In this document: in pieces, positions 34,211 through 45,841 of the stretch
How the letters are laid out: the number at the start of each line of letters is the position of its first letter
Position numbering within the stretch: position 1 is the stretch's first letter
DNA from: Heracleum sosnowskyi
Lineage: Eukaryota; Streptophyta; Magnoliopsida; Apiales; Apiaceae
DNA: 64,000 bases
Direction of reading: 5' to 3'
NCBI GenBank assembly: GCA_030848705.1
Contig: JAUIZM010000015.1
Location: 2,976,001 to 3,040,000 of the forward strand
The notes under the pieces: generated by a model
What the model was told of the DNA's origin: nothing
Seen by the model: only the letters and a program-made list of their open reading frames with translations
Databases searched by the model: none
Translations under genes and position numbers: made by a program

Positions 34211-36329
34211 GTGTTAGTCATGGATAGTGGATGTTCTGTGCACATGACTGGAAACAAAGCCCTGTTATCAGAATATGAGGAAAAAGCTGGCCCAACTGTG
34301 TCTTATGGAGATGGAAACATTGGACAAACTTTGGGATATGGCAATATAATCATTGGAAATGTCATCATTGAGAAAGTAGCTCTAGTGAAGGGACTAAAAC
34401 ACAACCTGTTGAGTATTAGTCAAATCACTAACAGAGGTTATCATGTCAACTTCTATTCCACACATTGTGAAGTAGTCAGCAAAGAAACAGGAAAGATAGC
34501 ACTGACTGTCTACAGGTATGGTAACATTTATGAAGCCAACATTCACTCAAATACTGATGACTCCCATACATGTCTCATCAGTAAAGTATCAGTAGATGAA
34601 AGTTGGAATTGGCACAAGAAGCTTTCTCATCTTAACTTCAACAATATCAATGAGTTGGTTAAGAAAGATTTAGTGAGAGGATTACCTAAAGTTTTGTATA
34701 CTCCTGATGGACTCTGTGATGCATGTCAAAAAGCTAAACAGAGAAGGACATCATTCCAGAGTAAATCAGAATCCTCTATTGAAGAACCATATCACATGCT
34801 GCATCTTGATTTATTTGGACCAGTCAACATTATGTCCATCAGTAAGAAAAGGTACACTCTTGTAATTGTTGATGAATATTCTAGATTCACCTGGGTGTAT
34901 TTTCTGCACAGAAAAGATGAAACTCCTGAAATACTGTTGGATCATGTGAGGATGATTGAGACAACCACAAAGTTCAAAGTCAAGATACTGAGGAGTGATA
35001 ATGGGACTGAATTTAAGAATTCAAAGATGGAAGAGTTCTGCAAATACAAAGGAATTATTCAACAATTCTCTGCTCCTGGCACACCTCAGCAAAATGGAGT
35101 AGTTGAAAGGAAAAATAGAACTCTTATTGAATCTGGCAGAACTATGTTGGAAGAAGCTAAGTTACCTACATATTTCTGGGCAGAAGCAGTCAACACATCA
35201 TGCTATACTCAAAATCTCACATTGATAAACAGACATGGTGTTACTCCTTATCAATCTCTCAAGGAAAAGAAACCAAGTTTGAAGCATCTGCATGTGTTTG
35301 GCTGTAAATGTTTTGTTCTCAGAACTCATCCTGAACTGCTAGGAAAATTTGAAACTAAGGCTGATGAAGGAATTTTCATAGGCTATCCTGCATCAAGAGC
35401 CTTCAGAGTTTTTAATTTGAGGACAAGGACTGTCATGGAGTCAATACATGTATCTTTTGATGATAAAAAGATAATAGGCTTGAATGAAGACTCACATGAT
35501 AGACTGACTTTTGAAAATGAAGCTACCAAGGAACCTGAAGAAACTGAATCAGATCCTATCAGTTCATCAAATCTTGATGACACTTCAAATCCTGATGTTA
35601 CACCAAATACTGATGGTGCTAACTCTGATGATACAAATAATGGAGATTCATCTAGTAGTGCAAATGTTGAGGGGGAGCAACAACATTCGACTACAAGTTC
35701 AGAGTCAACTCAATCATCAGGACAAAATTCTTCAGATACTGATTCAAGTAATGATCCTCTTAATTCATCAGGAGGAGATAACAACATCTCAGGAGGAGTT
35801 TCATATGAATCAAGTTCATTAATTCAAAATAACACCAATCCAGGGGGAACATCTACATCAAGGAATGAGTTACCATCAGCAAGGAAATGGACTGCAAGTC
35901 ATACTCCTGATTTAATTATTGGAGATCCTGATGCAGGTGTTCAGACAAGAAGTGCAACTCAAAATGAATGTCTATATAATAACTTTATGTCAAAGGAGGA
36001 GCCAAAGAAAGTTGAAGATGCACTCAAAGATGCTGATTGGGTTACTGCAATGAAAGAAGAATTGAATGAATTTGAAAGGAATGAAGTCTGGAAACTAGTA
36101 CCAAGACCAAAGAACAGGTCAATTGTTGGTACAAAATGGATTTTCAAGAATAAGACTGATTCAGATGGTGTAATTATCAGAAACAAAGAAAGACTAGTTG
36201 CAAAGGGGTATTCTCAACAAGAAGGAATTGACTATGATGAAACTTTTGCTCATGTTGCAAGACTAGAGGCCATCAGGATCTTTCTGGCATATGCAGCTCA
36301 TAAGAAATTCAAGGTTTTCCAGATGGATG
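34211..36329 (+). pseudogene. Pol of the outer element, first part: protease, integrase, start of reverse transcriptase
   Basis: Residues from 34211: aspartic protease MDSGCSVHMTGNK at 4-16; pre-integrase zinc region WHKKLSHLN near 133; integrase core with Asp in LDLFGPV (near 199), Asp262 in SDNGTEF and Glu298 in VVERKN, giving the DX35E spacing exactly. A GKFETKADEGIFIGY-type segment, a Ser/Asn/Asp-rich linker and the reverse transcriptase start (VWKLVPRPKN near 625) follow. The frame is cut at FQMDV by the nested element; the listed stop codon is inside that insert. The other half is at 45847. Confidence 0.9.
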
Positions 36330-37800
36330 TGTTAGGTCCTGATAAGTTTGTAGAAGGGGGGTTGAATACAAACTATACCGTTTTATCGAATTTGTCCTTT
36401 TAAAGATTTAACTGTTTAGAACAAATAAGTGCGGAATAAAATTGAAACAATATTCAAGTTAAATAAAACTCTATTAAACTTGAAGGGTGTTACAATTCTG
36501 ATCACTGATTACAATGAACTTGATAAAACAAATCTAGAATAAATTCGACATGAATTTATCTATTTTTGTAATAAAAAGGATCGAATACTAAAAAGTAGTT
36601 CGATATAAAATCTAGGGATTATGATCCGCTAGAAAGTCAAAGCAGTACAAGAGATACAATTCTTATGAATTAAATGTTGAAGAACAATCAAGAATTAATA
36701 CTCCTGCAGAATTTGAATTGCTCGGACAGTTTGCAATTGAAGAAGACAGAGAAATGTAATGTTTTGAGCTGATGTGTCTTTTCTTTTCTTTTTTTAATTG
36801 TAATTGTAATTGATGTGGCCAATTGTCTTATGCATATGCTTTTATATAAAAGCATTCCTTATTCAATCCCACGTGCAGGCCACTACTTCACAGAATACAA
36901 ATTGCCTTGGAAGACTTGCAGGAAAACAATACTTTTACTCTTGGAAGACTTTCGGGAAGACAAAGGATTGCATTAGGAAGACAATCGGTAAGACAATGGT
37001 AGGCCTAGGAAGACTTTCGGGAAGACTTTCATTTTTCTAAGTCTTCCTAGTTCAAACCTAAGTCTTCCTAGTTCATATTTATTCTAACTTAAATAATTAA
37101 CTAAATAAATTATGTATTAAATTAATTCTTTACAGAATTAATTTAATAAATAATATACTTGATAGTATTAATTATTTAAAATAGAATAAATAGAATTAGT
37201 TGACTTCTCAATTAATTTCAGAATCACTTAAGTTCATTTTTATTCTAATATAAATAATCAACTAAATAAATTATGTATTAAATTAATTCTTTACAGAATT
37301 AATTTAATAAATAAATTACTTAATAGTATTAATTATTTATAAGAGAATAAATAGAATTAGTTGACTTCTCAATTAATTCCAGAATCACTTAAAACTTAGA
37401 TAAAGAATAAACATAATAGTACGTTGACACTCGATGTACTGTCTGGTTCATGAGTGACTAACAACAATGTCTGTTCTTTATCTATTTAACTTTAAGCAGT
37501 GATTCACTTCCTTCTCATTCAAGAACTCCGTAATCAGTATCTTTTTCTGTCACCACTTGAAATCTCCGTCACTTTAATAAATCCACTGAGCTTGAATACT
37601 TCATTGAGGCTTGATCAATAAATTGAGCTTCTTTCAATGTAGAATCACTTCAAGTCTGTAGATGACTTTAATCTTCATTCTTTGACAGATATAATCTTCT
37701 GAGATTCCTGTGACATCTGATCTAATATTTACTTATTACATTCTTGTTTAAGTTGAGTAGAATCCTCGAATTACAAATAGGCTATATCATATGCCTTTCA
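36330..37800 (-). repeat. 3' LTR of the nested element
   Basis: Starts TGTTAGGTCC and ends GCCTTTCA on the plus strand. Contains the same GGAAGAC cluster (36910-37075) and the same 161-bp internal tandem duplication (37081-37402) as the other LTR. The polypurine tract lies directly beside it at 37801. Confidence 0.9.
37081..37402. repeat. 161-bp tandem duplication within the nested LTR
   Basis: Two AT-rich units start ATTCTAA at 37081 and 37242; each holds TTAATTCTTTACAGAATTAA, a 20-bp inverted repeat. The other LTR carries the same pair at about 45120-45440, so the duplication predates insertion. Confidence 0.8.
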
Positions 37801-37815
37801 ATCTCCCCCTATTTG
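37801..37815 (-). other. Polypurine tract, nested element
   Basis: Minus-strand CAAATAGGGGGAGAT directly before the 3' LTR; initiates plus-strand DNA synthesis in LTR elements. Confidence 0.75.
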
Positions 37816-38179
37816 TTTGTTAGAGAATAACAACCAAATACCTAGAGGATCACTCAACTAAAACCAAGGAAAAGATAGGACTCTTAAGCCTAAGTAAATA
37901 CTAGAAAGTTCTGGATCAAATATGACATTTCCAGATTTCACCAGTAAAGATAAATGCAAGACATATGTTCCTCTAGTCTTCAATATGATAACATTGAACC
38001 TGTCTTGATTTACCTAAGCTCTATACATATAACATTTACAAAACAGATCTAATTTACCTTTACTCCCCTGAAACTCCTCCTTTACCTTTTATATCTTTTC
38101 CAGCTCCCTTTTACTAGCTTCTTCAAAATTCTCTAGAAACTTCTCCCCCTTAGTTGAGGAATTCTCTACAGATTTAACT

Positions 38180-39360
38180 TTATGAGTATCTGAAGCCAGT
38201 AGGAGTTGAGATAGTTGATGGAGTTGAGATTGGAAGTAAATTTGTCTTCAATATTTCCTTGAGCAGTCCCAGCTGATTGTTGACAGAGGTGGAAGAAGAA
38301 GACCGTTCAACCACTTGTGCTTGCAAAAGTTCTTTATCAGCCTGGGTTTTGAATAGATGTTCCTGTAGATCAGCTATGTGAGCTAACTTCATTGCAGTGT
38401 ATGTGTCTGTGTGTGCACTCACTTGAATTTCTCTTGTAAGTGTATCACTCATCTCACGTGCATGTGTTTCACTCAGTGTTTGACTCTTATCACTCAACAT
38501 TAGCTGTCTGTTTGCTCCTTTTTGATCAGTACCTGCATTGAAACTCACCCTAGCCTCTTCAAGAGAGGTCAGTGGTGGTGCAATGGGAGTTCGCAAATCC
38601 CGATCCTCAATCATGTCTATCAAATCACTTGGATTTGAAATCTGAATTGCTTCAGTGATAGACTGACCAAGTTGCCTTCCACTTTCTCCAGATAAATCTG
38701 CGAGTGGAAAATCCCGTTGGGAGCCAGAGATGTTCACTCTGGGAGGGGAGAAAATGATTCTATTTAAATTTGGCAAAGAATCAAATTTTCCCTCAGATGC
38801 CTATGAAGGCACTTCTACCGTAACAATGGTAGGCACTGTAACCAGTTGCAGGTGCTCTGCTTTCACTGTGTCCTGAGTTTCATCTAATGAAATTGTTTTC
38901 TCCCATTGTGAGTAATGAGAGTGTGCTTGACTCAGTACAAAGTGCCATGGCCCTATGGCGAATTTCAATAGATTCATCATGTTGAGAGAATGTCTCTAGA
39001 TACAGTTCATTGGCCATTTCAAAGTCCATATCCTATTGAGAGGATACAGATGGGCTAACAGATGCCTCAGTATATATTGAATTTCTTTAGAGGAGGCAGA
39101 GCTGTGGGATCACTCACTGTTTCAATCAAAATACTTCTTTGTTTAACATTTGATTTCTGTTTAGGCTGAGAGGTCAAGTAATGAAGTTGTAGACTCATTG
39201 TTTGGCTCTAAGACCTGGGATAAAGATTGTGGATCTACAATCCCTTGGTCAGCTCTAACAACCACTTGGGTTCAGCAACAGTAAAAGAAGTGGATTGAGA
39301 GATAGAAAGTAATACCTGAATTGGATTTGGCACTGAATTTCCAGCTAAGCAAGAGCTAGA
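38180..39360 (-). pseudogene. Degraded extra ORF of the nested element
   Basis: The best frame (38776-38180, about 198 codons) is Ser/Thr-rich, with a C-terminal heptad-like segment (HIADLQEHLFKTQADKELLQ) suggesting a coiled coil. Upstream the same frame continues past a TAG near 38800 with a few more coding-looking segments. Position between RNase H and the 3' LTR is where SIRE-type elements carry their third ORF. No membrane segment or signal peptide is visible, and I assign no function. Confidence 0.45.
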
Positions 39361-39801
39361 TCAGAAATAATATAAAATATATACACTATATTTACACAAT
39401 CGACTAAGTCAAATAGAAAATAAAAGATAATAAATAATAATCAATAAAAGTAAAATACAATAAAATATATATATAAAAAAAATATTTACAGGAAACTATT
39501 TACATGCAATAACTATACAGAATAATATAGAGGTGCATAAAAATAATATAAACTTGCATAAATATTTAAACAACAATATTTACAATCTGAAACTAACTTA
39601 AATGATTCTTGAATAAATAAATTTTCAATAAAAATAGGTTTCTCTATTTAAAAAATATGAGAAAAGTATTTTTAAAGAAAATAAATTATTCAGAATATTT
39701 AAATTAACAAGCTTTATACAAAAACAAGAATTGGCAAAATATATCATTCAATATCAGCAAGAGAAAATGATTTTGAAAGAACAAACATGACAGAGATATT
39801 G
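39361..39801. other. AT-rich spacer in the nested element
   Basis: Low-complexity AATAA/AAATA sequence between pol and the extra ORF; no frame recognised. Confidence 0.5.
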
Positions 39802-41804
39802 TTAATCACTAAGACTGTTTAACATACCCAATTTACCAACTAACTTGATAAATGTGGATTCGTCAACAGATTTAGTGAATATATCTGCAGTCTGTTCTTC
39901 TGTGGGTACAAAATGTAACTCCACAGTTCCATTCATGACATGCTCTCTGATAAAATGATACCTGATATCAATGTGCTTCGTTCTCGAGTGCTGCACAGGG
40001 TTGTTGGAGATTGCTATGGCACTTGTATTATCACACAAAATAGGAATTTTGTCTAAAGCAAAGCCATAGTCCTTTAATTGATTCCTTATCCATAAGATCT
40101 GAGCACAACAGCTTCCAGCAGCAATATATTCAGCTTCTGCTGTTGAATTGGAAACTGTTTGCTGTTTCTTGCTATACCAGGAAATCAACCTACCTCCTAG
40201 GAATTGACAACTCCCAGAGGTACTCTTTCTATCCACAACACTACCTGCATAATCAGAATCTGTATATCCAACAAGATTAAAACCAGAATCTTTAGGGTAC
40301 CAGATACCTAGATTAGGTGTACCCTTAAGATATCTCAAGATTCTTTTCACAGCAACGAGATGTACATCTCTAGGGTCCGCTTGGAACCTTGCACACAAGC
40401 ATGTAGCATACATAATATCTGGTCTACTAGCAGTAAGATAGAGTAAGGAGCCAATCATACCTCTGTAGCTTTTAACATCTACCTTGATAGATTTGTCAGA
40501 AGCTCCAAGTTTGATGGCTGTTGAAGATGGAGTCCTTGCTGATGCTGAATCCTCCATGTGATACTTCTTGAGGAGTTCTTTAAGATACTTGGATTGACAA
40601 ATAAATATACCATTTGTCCTTTGACTTACTTGCAATCCAAGAAAGAACTTCAGCTCACCCATCATACTCATTTCAAACTTACTCTGCATTAGCTTAGCAA
40701 ATCTCTTACAGAGATCATCATTAGTAGACCCAAATATGATGTCATCCACATAGACTTGGACTAATATCATATCACCTTTATGTTTCTTTGAAAAAAGAGT
40801 TTTGTCTATGATACCTCTAACAAAACCATTTTCTAAAAGAAAACCAGAGAGAGTGTCATACCATTTTCTTGGGGCTTGTTTGAGACCATAGATAGCCTTG
40901 AAGAGAAAGTACACAAAGTCCAGCAGCTCCTGATTTTCAAAGCCAGGGGCTGTTCCACATACACTTCTTCATCAAGTTCACCATTCAGGAATGCACTCTT
41001 AACATCCATTTGATAGACTTTAAAACTGGAGTAAGCAGAAAATGCTAAGAACATCCTGATGGCCTCAAGTCTAGCCACTGGTGCATAGGTTTCATCATAG
41101 TCAATGCCTTCAGCTTGAGAATACCCTTGTGCAACCAGTCTTGCCTTGTTCCTTGTAACAATGCCATCCTCATCTAGCTTGTTCCTGAATACCCATCTTG
41201 TACCAACTACTTTCTTGTTCTTTGGCCTGGGTACCAGCTTCCAGACTTGCTGTTGTTCAAACTGATTGAGTTCATATTGCATAGCAATCACCCAATCTGG
41301 ATCAGTCAGTGCTTCCTCAGTTTTCTTTGGCTCCATTTTAGATAAAAATGCTGAAAAATGACATTCATTCTGAGTTACACTTCTAGTTTTAACTCCAACA
41401 TCTGGATCACCAATGATCAGCTCAAAAGGATGAGCTCTATTCCATACAGTCTGTCTTGGAAGATTTGATCTTGATGATTCGCCTTGAAATTCACTTTGAT
41501 GTTGTGAGTGACTAGATGATCCTTCATTTGCTCCCCCTGAGTTGTTGCTTGATTGCCTTGATGATTCTTCTCCAGTGTTAGTGGTATCTCCATTGTTACC
41601 AATGTTTCCACCACCACCACCACTAGGATTATTATCATCATTATTATTATCATTACCAGCAATAACTTCAGGTGGGGCTTCATCATCTGATTCTGAGTCT
41701 GGCAAGTTATCAAACTTCAGATTCTCAGATGAATCTTCTTTTTGGATATTAGGGAGTATGGTGTCATCAAATGTAACATTGATGTTCTTATTGACTGATA
41801 ACAT
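39802..41804 (-). pseudogene. Reverse transcriptase-RNase H of the nested element (one frameshift)
   Basis: Read on the minus strand: an Asn/Gly/Ser-rich linker; VWKLVPRPKNKKVVGTRWVF opening reverse transcriptase; the DVKSAFLNGELDEEVYVEQP segment; then a frame change near 40947 (one C missing in a C run); then FKAIYGLKQAPRKWYD, the catalytic YVDDIIFGST, and RNase H through TKHIDIRYHFIREHVMNGT and ADIFTKSVDESTF to the stop at 39802. All catalytic signatures are present; only the single-base loss breaks it. Confidence 0.9.
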
Positions 41805-42015
41805 TTCTTGATTTCAAACAGGCCATATCCTCAGTTATACCCTTGCTGTTATCTCCAAAGGTAAGCACTGGGCCAGCTTTCTCAACCAAATCTGATAGCA
41901 GGGCTCTATCTCCGGTCATATGCCGTGAACACCCACTGTCAAGAATCCATATAACACGGTTTACCTGTTTAACTCCCTGCAATATCAAATTGATTAGACC
42001 TTCTTCGGAGCCCAA
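41788..42015 (-). pseudogene. Protease fragment of the nested element, fused to the post-integrase segment
   Basis: Begins near the gag end in another frame and reads WILDSGCSRHMTGDRALLSD, the active-site region of copia protease, then GPVLTFGDNSKG. After ITEDMA the sequence jumps to a segment that normally follows the integrase core (compare the NVTFDD pattern in the next frame). The remainder of protease, the pre-integrase region and all of integrase are missing, roughly 1.2 kb compared with the outer element. Confidence 0.85.
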
Positions 42016-44249
42016 AATTGATTGGGTCCGGCATACTTAAAGAACTGGCCTTTGTCAGGCAAAACAACATTTTTAACTAAAACTACTTCAACCTCTTTCA
42101 CATAAGAGCGTTTCCATTTATAGCCAGCCTTAACACATTTCTGAGTAGGCTTAGGGATAAATGAATCCACTCTAGTCTGAGGAGGACTAGTAGTCTTTGC
42201 TTTAACATGCTTCTTATTATTAACATATTGACGTGGAGCAGTCTTATCACTAGATACATGCTTACTATTAAAATAAGCATACATAACATTGAAAGCACAA
42301 GACATGCAATTAATCACACCACATGCTTTATGAGAAGAATTAACAGCAGGCATGTTAGTTTTACAGTTGTTTTGATCCAACTTATGGATATCTGATTTAG
42401 TCTTTTTAGTTGTAGCAACTTTGACTGGAATATCAGATATACACTTTTTGGACTGTTCAGCTTCCAAAGCAATATCTTCTTCATGAATCTCCTCAGCAAT
42501 AATGATAGAGTATTCATTCATAGGCTCTGCCTCAGACTCCCTACAGAAGGGTGTTTCAATACCCTTAAGTATATATGGAACAACCTTTCCTTCAGATTTG
42601 TATCTACAAGGGGAATTAATTCCAAGCAGTCCAATAGCCTCATTATAATCATAACCTATACTGACATGATTACCCATAGCTTGTTTATTCATAATCTCTT
42701 TAGCCGTCTTACAAGAGTTGTAATAGGCATTAGCTTTGGTATTAAGCTCACTAATCTGATCTTTGAGAATGGTTTCCAGTTGTTGATACAATTTAACCCT
42801 ATTCTCAAGAACTGCTACATTATTAGTAAGTTCATCTTGATTAATATGCACTAGTTTTAATTCTTTTATCTCATTTTCAAGATTTGTGTTTAAAAGAATT
42901 ATTTTATCATTTTCAGTGCGTGCACAACTTAAAGTATCACCAAGATGACGAATCATTTCAGTATCAGTGAACTTTACCTCAGACATGTTGAGTGAAGATA
43001 ACATGGAATCAAAGAGTTTGTCTCCTATTGCCATGAGTGCAAGATTCCCAATCTCACCTGCTTCTTCATCACTGTCAGTGTCATCCCAACTCTTTCCTTC
43101 AGCAACATACGCTTTCCCAATCTTATTCTTCTTGCTAGAATCAAATGAGTTCCTTGTCACTTGCTTTGGTTTTTTACATTCAGTAGCAAAGTGACCCAAC
43201 TCATTGCAATTGTAGCATCTGATTGTGCTCCTTTCCACAGTTCCAGTTTTGTAGCCACCCCTTGTGCCACTTGAAGAGGAAGATCCACCTCTCTGAAATC
43301 TGGGCCTGAACTTAAGATTGGGATTCCTCTTGAATCTGAACTTCCCAAACTTCCTGACTATCAAAGCCAAATCACCATCCTCCAGCTGATCAAGTTCTTC
43401 TAAAGAATAGAAGTCACCACCATATTGATCAATGGATGTTAATCCATATTCAGCATCAATAACATTCATGTTAGAACTGGAAGGTTGAACATGCTTCACT
43501 TCCAGTTTCTGTGGGACTTCAGCAGCCAGTGCAGTAGAAGTACTAACAATCTTCCCAGTTCCATATAGCTCCCTTTGTTGAATCTGCTCCAGCTCATAGG
43601 TCTTCAGAACACCATACAATCTCTCCAAAGCAATCTCATTCATATCTCTTGCTTCTCTAATGGCAGATATTTTGTGCTCCAAATGAGGTGGAAGTGTAAG
43701 AAGGAACTTCTTGTTAATCTCCTTGTTGGTGTAGTGCTTCCCATTGAGATTCAGATAATTGATTAATTTGTTATATCTCTCAAAAACCTGAGAGATACCT
43801 TCACCAGGGTTTGATCTGAAATGCTCATATTGTGAGGTGAGAATTTCCAGCATATTCTCCCTAACTTCCTCTGTCCCCTCATTGATTATCTCTATGGTTT
43901 CCCAAATGTGTTTGGCAGTATCACAGTTTAGGACATGATTATGCATGATAGGATCAAGACAATCAATAAGGATCAGTTGTAGACTGGAATCCAAGGTAAC
44001 ATCCTCTTTTTCACCAGGAGTGAAATCCTTGGGATCCTTAGGGTACATCCTAGCAGCCCTAGTAACAATGTTATCCACTTTTAGCTCTTCCTCAATAATC
44101 ATAGGGAGTTTGGGACCTTTCTTCAGCACATCAATGTATTTAGGATTTGCAACCTTAAGAAATAGAAGCATTTTCTTCTTCCACATAGAATAATGCTCCT
44201 TGCTGAACATTGGGATTTTGACAGTACCAACTTTCTGAGTTGTAGACAT
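41994..44249 (-). CDS. Long Gag of the nested element, 751 aa
   Basis: The ATG at 44249 (MSTTQKVGTVKIPMFSKEHY) follows the primer-binding site by about 90 nt. Domains: UBN2-type gag about 40-230 (MWKKKMLLFLKVANP..., ERYNKLINYLNLNGKHY), Arg/Phe-rich segment, CCHC knuckle CYNCNELGHFATEC near 345-358, coiled coil about 430-520 (ENEIKELKLVHINQDELTNN region), and the C-terminal KWKRSYVKEV...GPNQFWAPKKV that typifies SIRE elements. No stop or frameshift inside, so Gag could still be made and self-assemble. The stop at 41994 overlaps the protease frame by 22 nt, compatible with frameshifted translation or with a mutation. Confidence 0.88.
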   Translation of the reverse strand: MSTTQKVGTVKIPMFSKEHYSMWKKKMLLFLKVANPKYIDVLKKGPKLPMIIEEELKVDNIVTRAARMYPKDPKDFTPGEKEDVTLDSSLQLILIDCLDPIMHNHVLNCDTAKHIWETIEIINEGTEEVRENMLEILTSQYEHFRSNPGEGISQVFERYNKLINYLNLNGKHYTNKEINKKFLLTLPPHLEHKISAIREARDMNEIALERLYGVLKTYELEQIQQRELYGTGKIVSTSTALAAEVPQKLEVKHVQPSSSNMNVIDAEYGLTSIDQYGGDFYSLEELDQLEDGDLALIVRKFGKFRFKRNPNLKFRPRFQRGGSSSSSGTRGGYKTGTVERSTIRCYNCNELGHFATECKKPKQVTRNSFDSSKKNKIGKAYVAEGKSWDDTDSDEEAGEIGNLALMAIGDKLFDSMLSSLNMSEVKFTDTEMIRHLGDTLSCARTENDKIILLNTNLENEIKELKLVHINQDELTNNVAVLENRVKLYQQLETILKDQISELNTKANAYYNSCKTAKEIMNKQAMGNHVSIGYDYNEAIGLLGINSPCRYKSEGKVVPYILKGIETPFCRESEAEPMNEYSIIIAEEIHEEDIALEAEQSKKCISDIPVKVATTKKTKSDIHKLDQNNCKTNMPAVNSSHKACGVINCMSCAFNVMYAYFNSKHVSSDKTAPRQYVNNKKHVKAKTTSPPQTRVDSFIPKPTQKCVKAGYKWKRSYVKEVEVVLVKNVVLPDKGQFFKYAGPNQFWAPKKV

Positions 44250-44337
44250 TTTTGAGATTTTTAGAAAAATAAAAAATTCAGAGTTAAGAAAAAAAATCTC
44301 AAACAATTGGATCTCTGATTTGTATATCAATAAAAAG

Positions 44338-44349
44338 GCTCTGATGCCA
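44338..44349 (-). other. Primer-binding site, nested element
   Basis: TGGCATCAGAGC on the minus strand, two bases inside the 5' LTR, pairing with initiator methionine tRNA with one change relative to the outer element. Confidence 0.85.
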
Positions 44350-44351
44350 AT

Positions 44352-45841
44352 TGTTAGGTCCTGATAAGTTTGTAGAAGGGGGGTTGAATACAAACTATAC
44401 CGTTTTATCGAATTTGTCCTTTTAAAGATTTAACTGTTTAGAACAAATAAGTGCGGAATAAAATTGAAACAATATTCAAGTTAAATAAAACTCTATTAAA
44501 CTTGAAGGGTGTTACAATTCTGATCACTGATTACAATGAACTTGATAAAACAAATCTAGAATAAATTCGACATGAATTTATCTATTTTTGTAATAAAAAG
44601 GATCGAATACTAAAAAGTAGTTCGATATAAAATCTAGGGATTATGATCCGCTAGAAAGTCAAAGCAGTACAAGAGATACAATTCTTATGAATTAAATGTT
44701 GAAGAACAATCAAGAATTAATACTCCTGCAGAATTTGAATTGCTCGGACAGTTTGCAATTGAAGAAGACAGAGAAATGTAATGTTTTGAGCTGCTGTGTC
44801 TTTTCTTTTCTTTTTTTAATTGTAATTGTAATTGATGTGGCCAATTGTCTTATGCATATGCTTTTATATAAAAGCATTCCTTATTCAATCCCACGTGCAG
44901 GCCACTACTTCACAGAATACAAATTGCCTTGGAAGACTTGCAGGAAAACAATACTTTTACTCTTGGAAGACTTTCGGGAAGACAAAGGATTGCATTAGGA
45001 AGACAATCGGTAAGACAATGGTTGGCCTAGGAAGACTTTCGGGAAGACTCACTTGTGAGTCTTCCTAGTTCATTTTTCTATGTCTTCCTAGTTCAAACCT
45101 AAGTCTTCCTAGTTCATATTTATTCTAACTTAAATAATTAACTAAATAAATTATGTATTAAATTAATTCTTTACAGAATTAATTTAATAAATAATATACT
45201 TGATAGTATTAATTATTTAAAATAGAATAAATAGAATTAGTTGACTTCTCAATTAATTTCAGAATCACTTAAGTTCATTTTTATTCTAATATAAATAATC
45301 AACTAAATAAATTATGTATTAAATTAATTCTTTACAGAATTAATTTAATAAATAAATTACTTAATAGTATTAATTATTTATAAGAGAATAAATAGAATTA
45401 GTTGACTTCTCAATTAATTCCAGAATCACTTAAAACTTAGATAAAGAATAAACATAATAGTACGTTGACACTCGATGTACTGTCTGGTTCATGAGTGACT
45501 AACAACAATGTCTGTTCTTTATCTATTTAACTTTAAGCAGTGATTCACTTCCTTCTCATTCAAGAACTCCGTAATCAGTATCTTTTTATGTCACCACTTG
45601 AAATCTCCGTCACTTTAATAAATCCACTGAGCTTGAATACTTCATTGAGGCTTGATCAATAAATTGATCTTCTTTCAATGTAGAATCACTTCAAGTCTGT
45701 AGATGACTTTAATCTTCATTCTTTGACAGATATAATCTTCTGAGATTCCTGTGACATCTGATCTAATATTTACTTATTACATTCTTGTTTAAGTTGAGTA
45801 GAATCCTCGAATTACAAATAGGCTATATCATATGCCTTTCA
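44352..45841 (-). repeat. 5' LTR of the nested element
   Basis: Minus-strand TATA box within CTTTTATATAAAAG at about 44861-44874. Upstream of it (44930-45112) nine copies of GGAAGAC lie in both orientations; two form a 10-bp-stem inverted repeat GGAAGACTCA/TGAGTCTTCC with a 4-nt loop near 45044-45067 that is absent from the other LTR. Confidence 0.9.

Larger units (their letters stand above)
36330..45841 (-). mobile_element. Nested minus-strand Ty1/copia element, integrase-deleted
   Basis: Inserted in the outer reverse transcriptase with 5-bp TSD GGATG (36325-36329 and 45842-45846). LTRs of 1,490 bp (44352-45841, 5' in element sense) and 1,471 bp (36330-37800). Only about six substitutions and one ~19-bp gap by eye, so a young insertion. 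Read right to left: LTR, primer-binding site, long SIRE-type gag, protease start, then directly reverse transcriptase-RNase H: the integrase is absent. A degraded extra ORF and polypurine tract precede the 3' LTR. Confidence 0.93.

Noticed and set aside
36330..36403. Apparent C-terminus of pol ending at 36403
   Set aside because: The last 25 codons are LTR sequence of the nested element read in frame.
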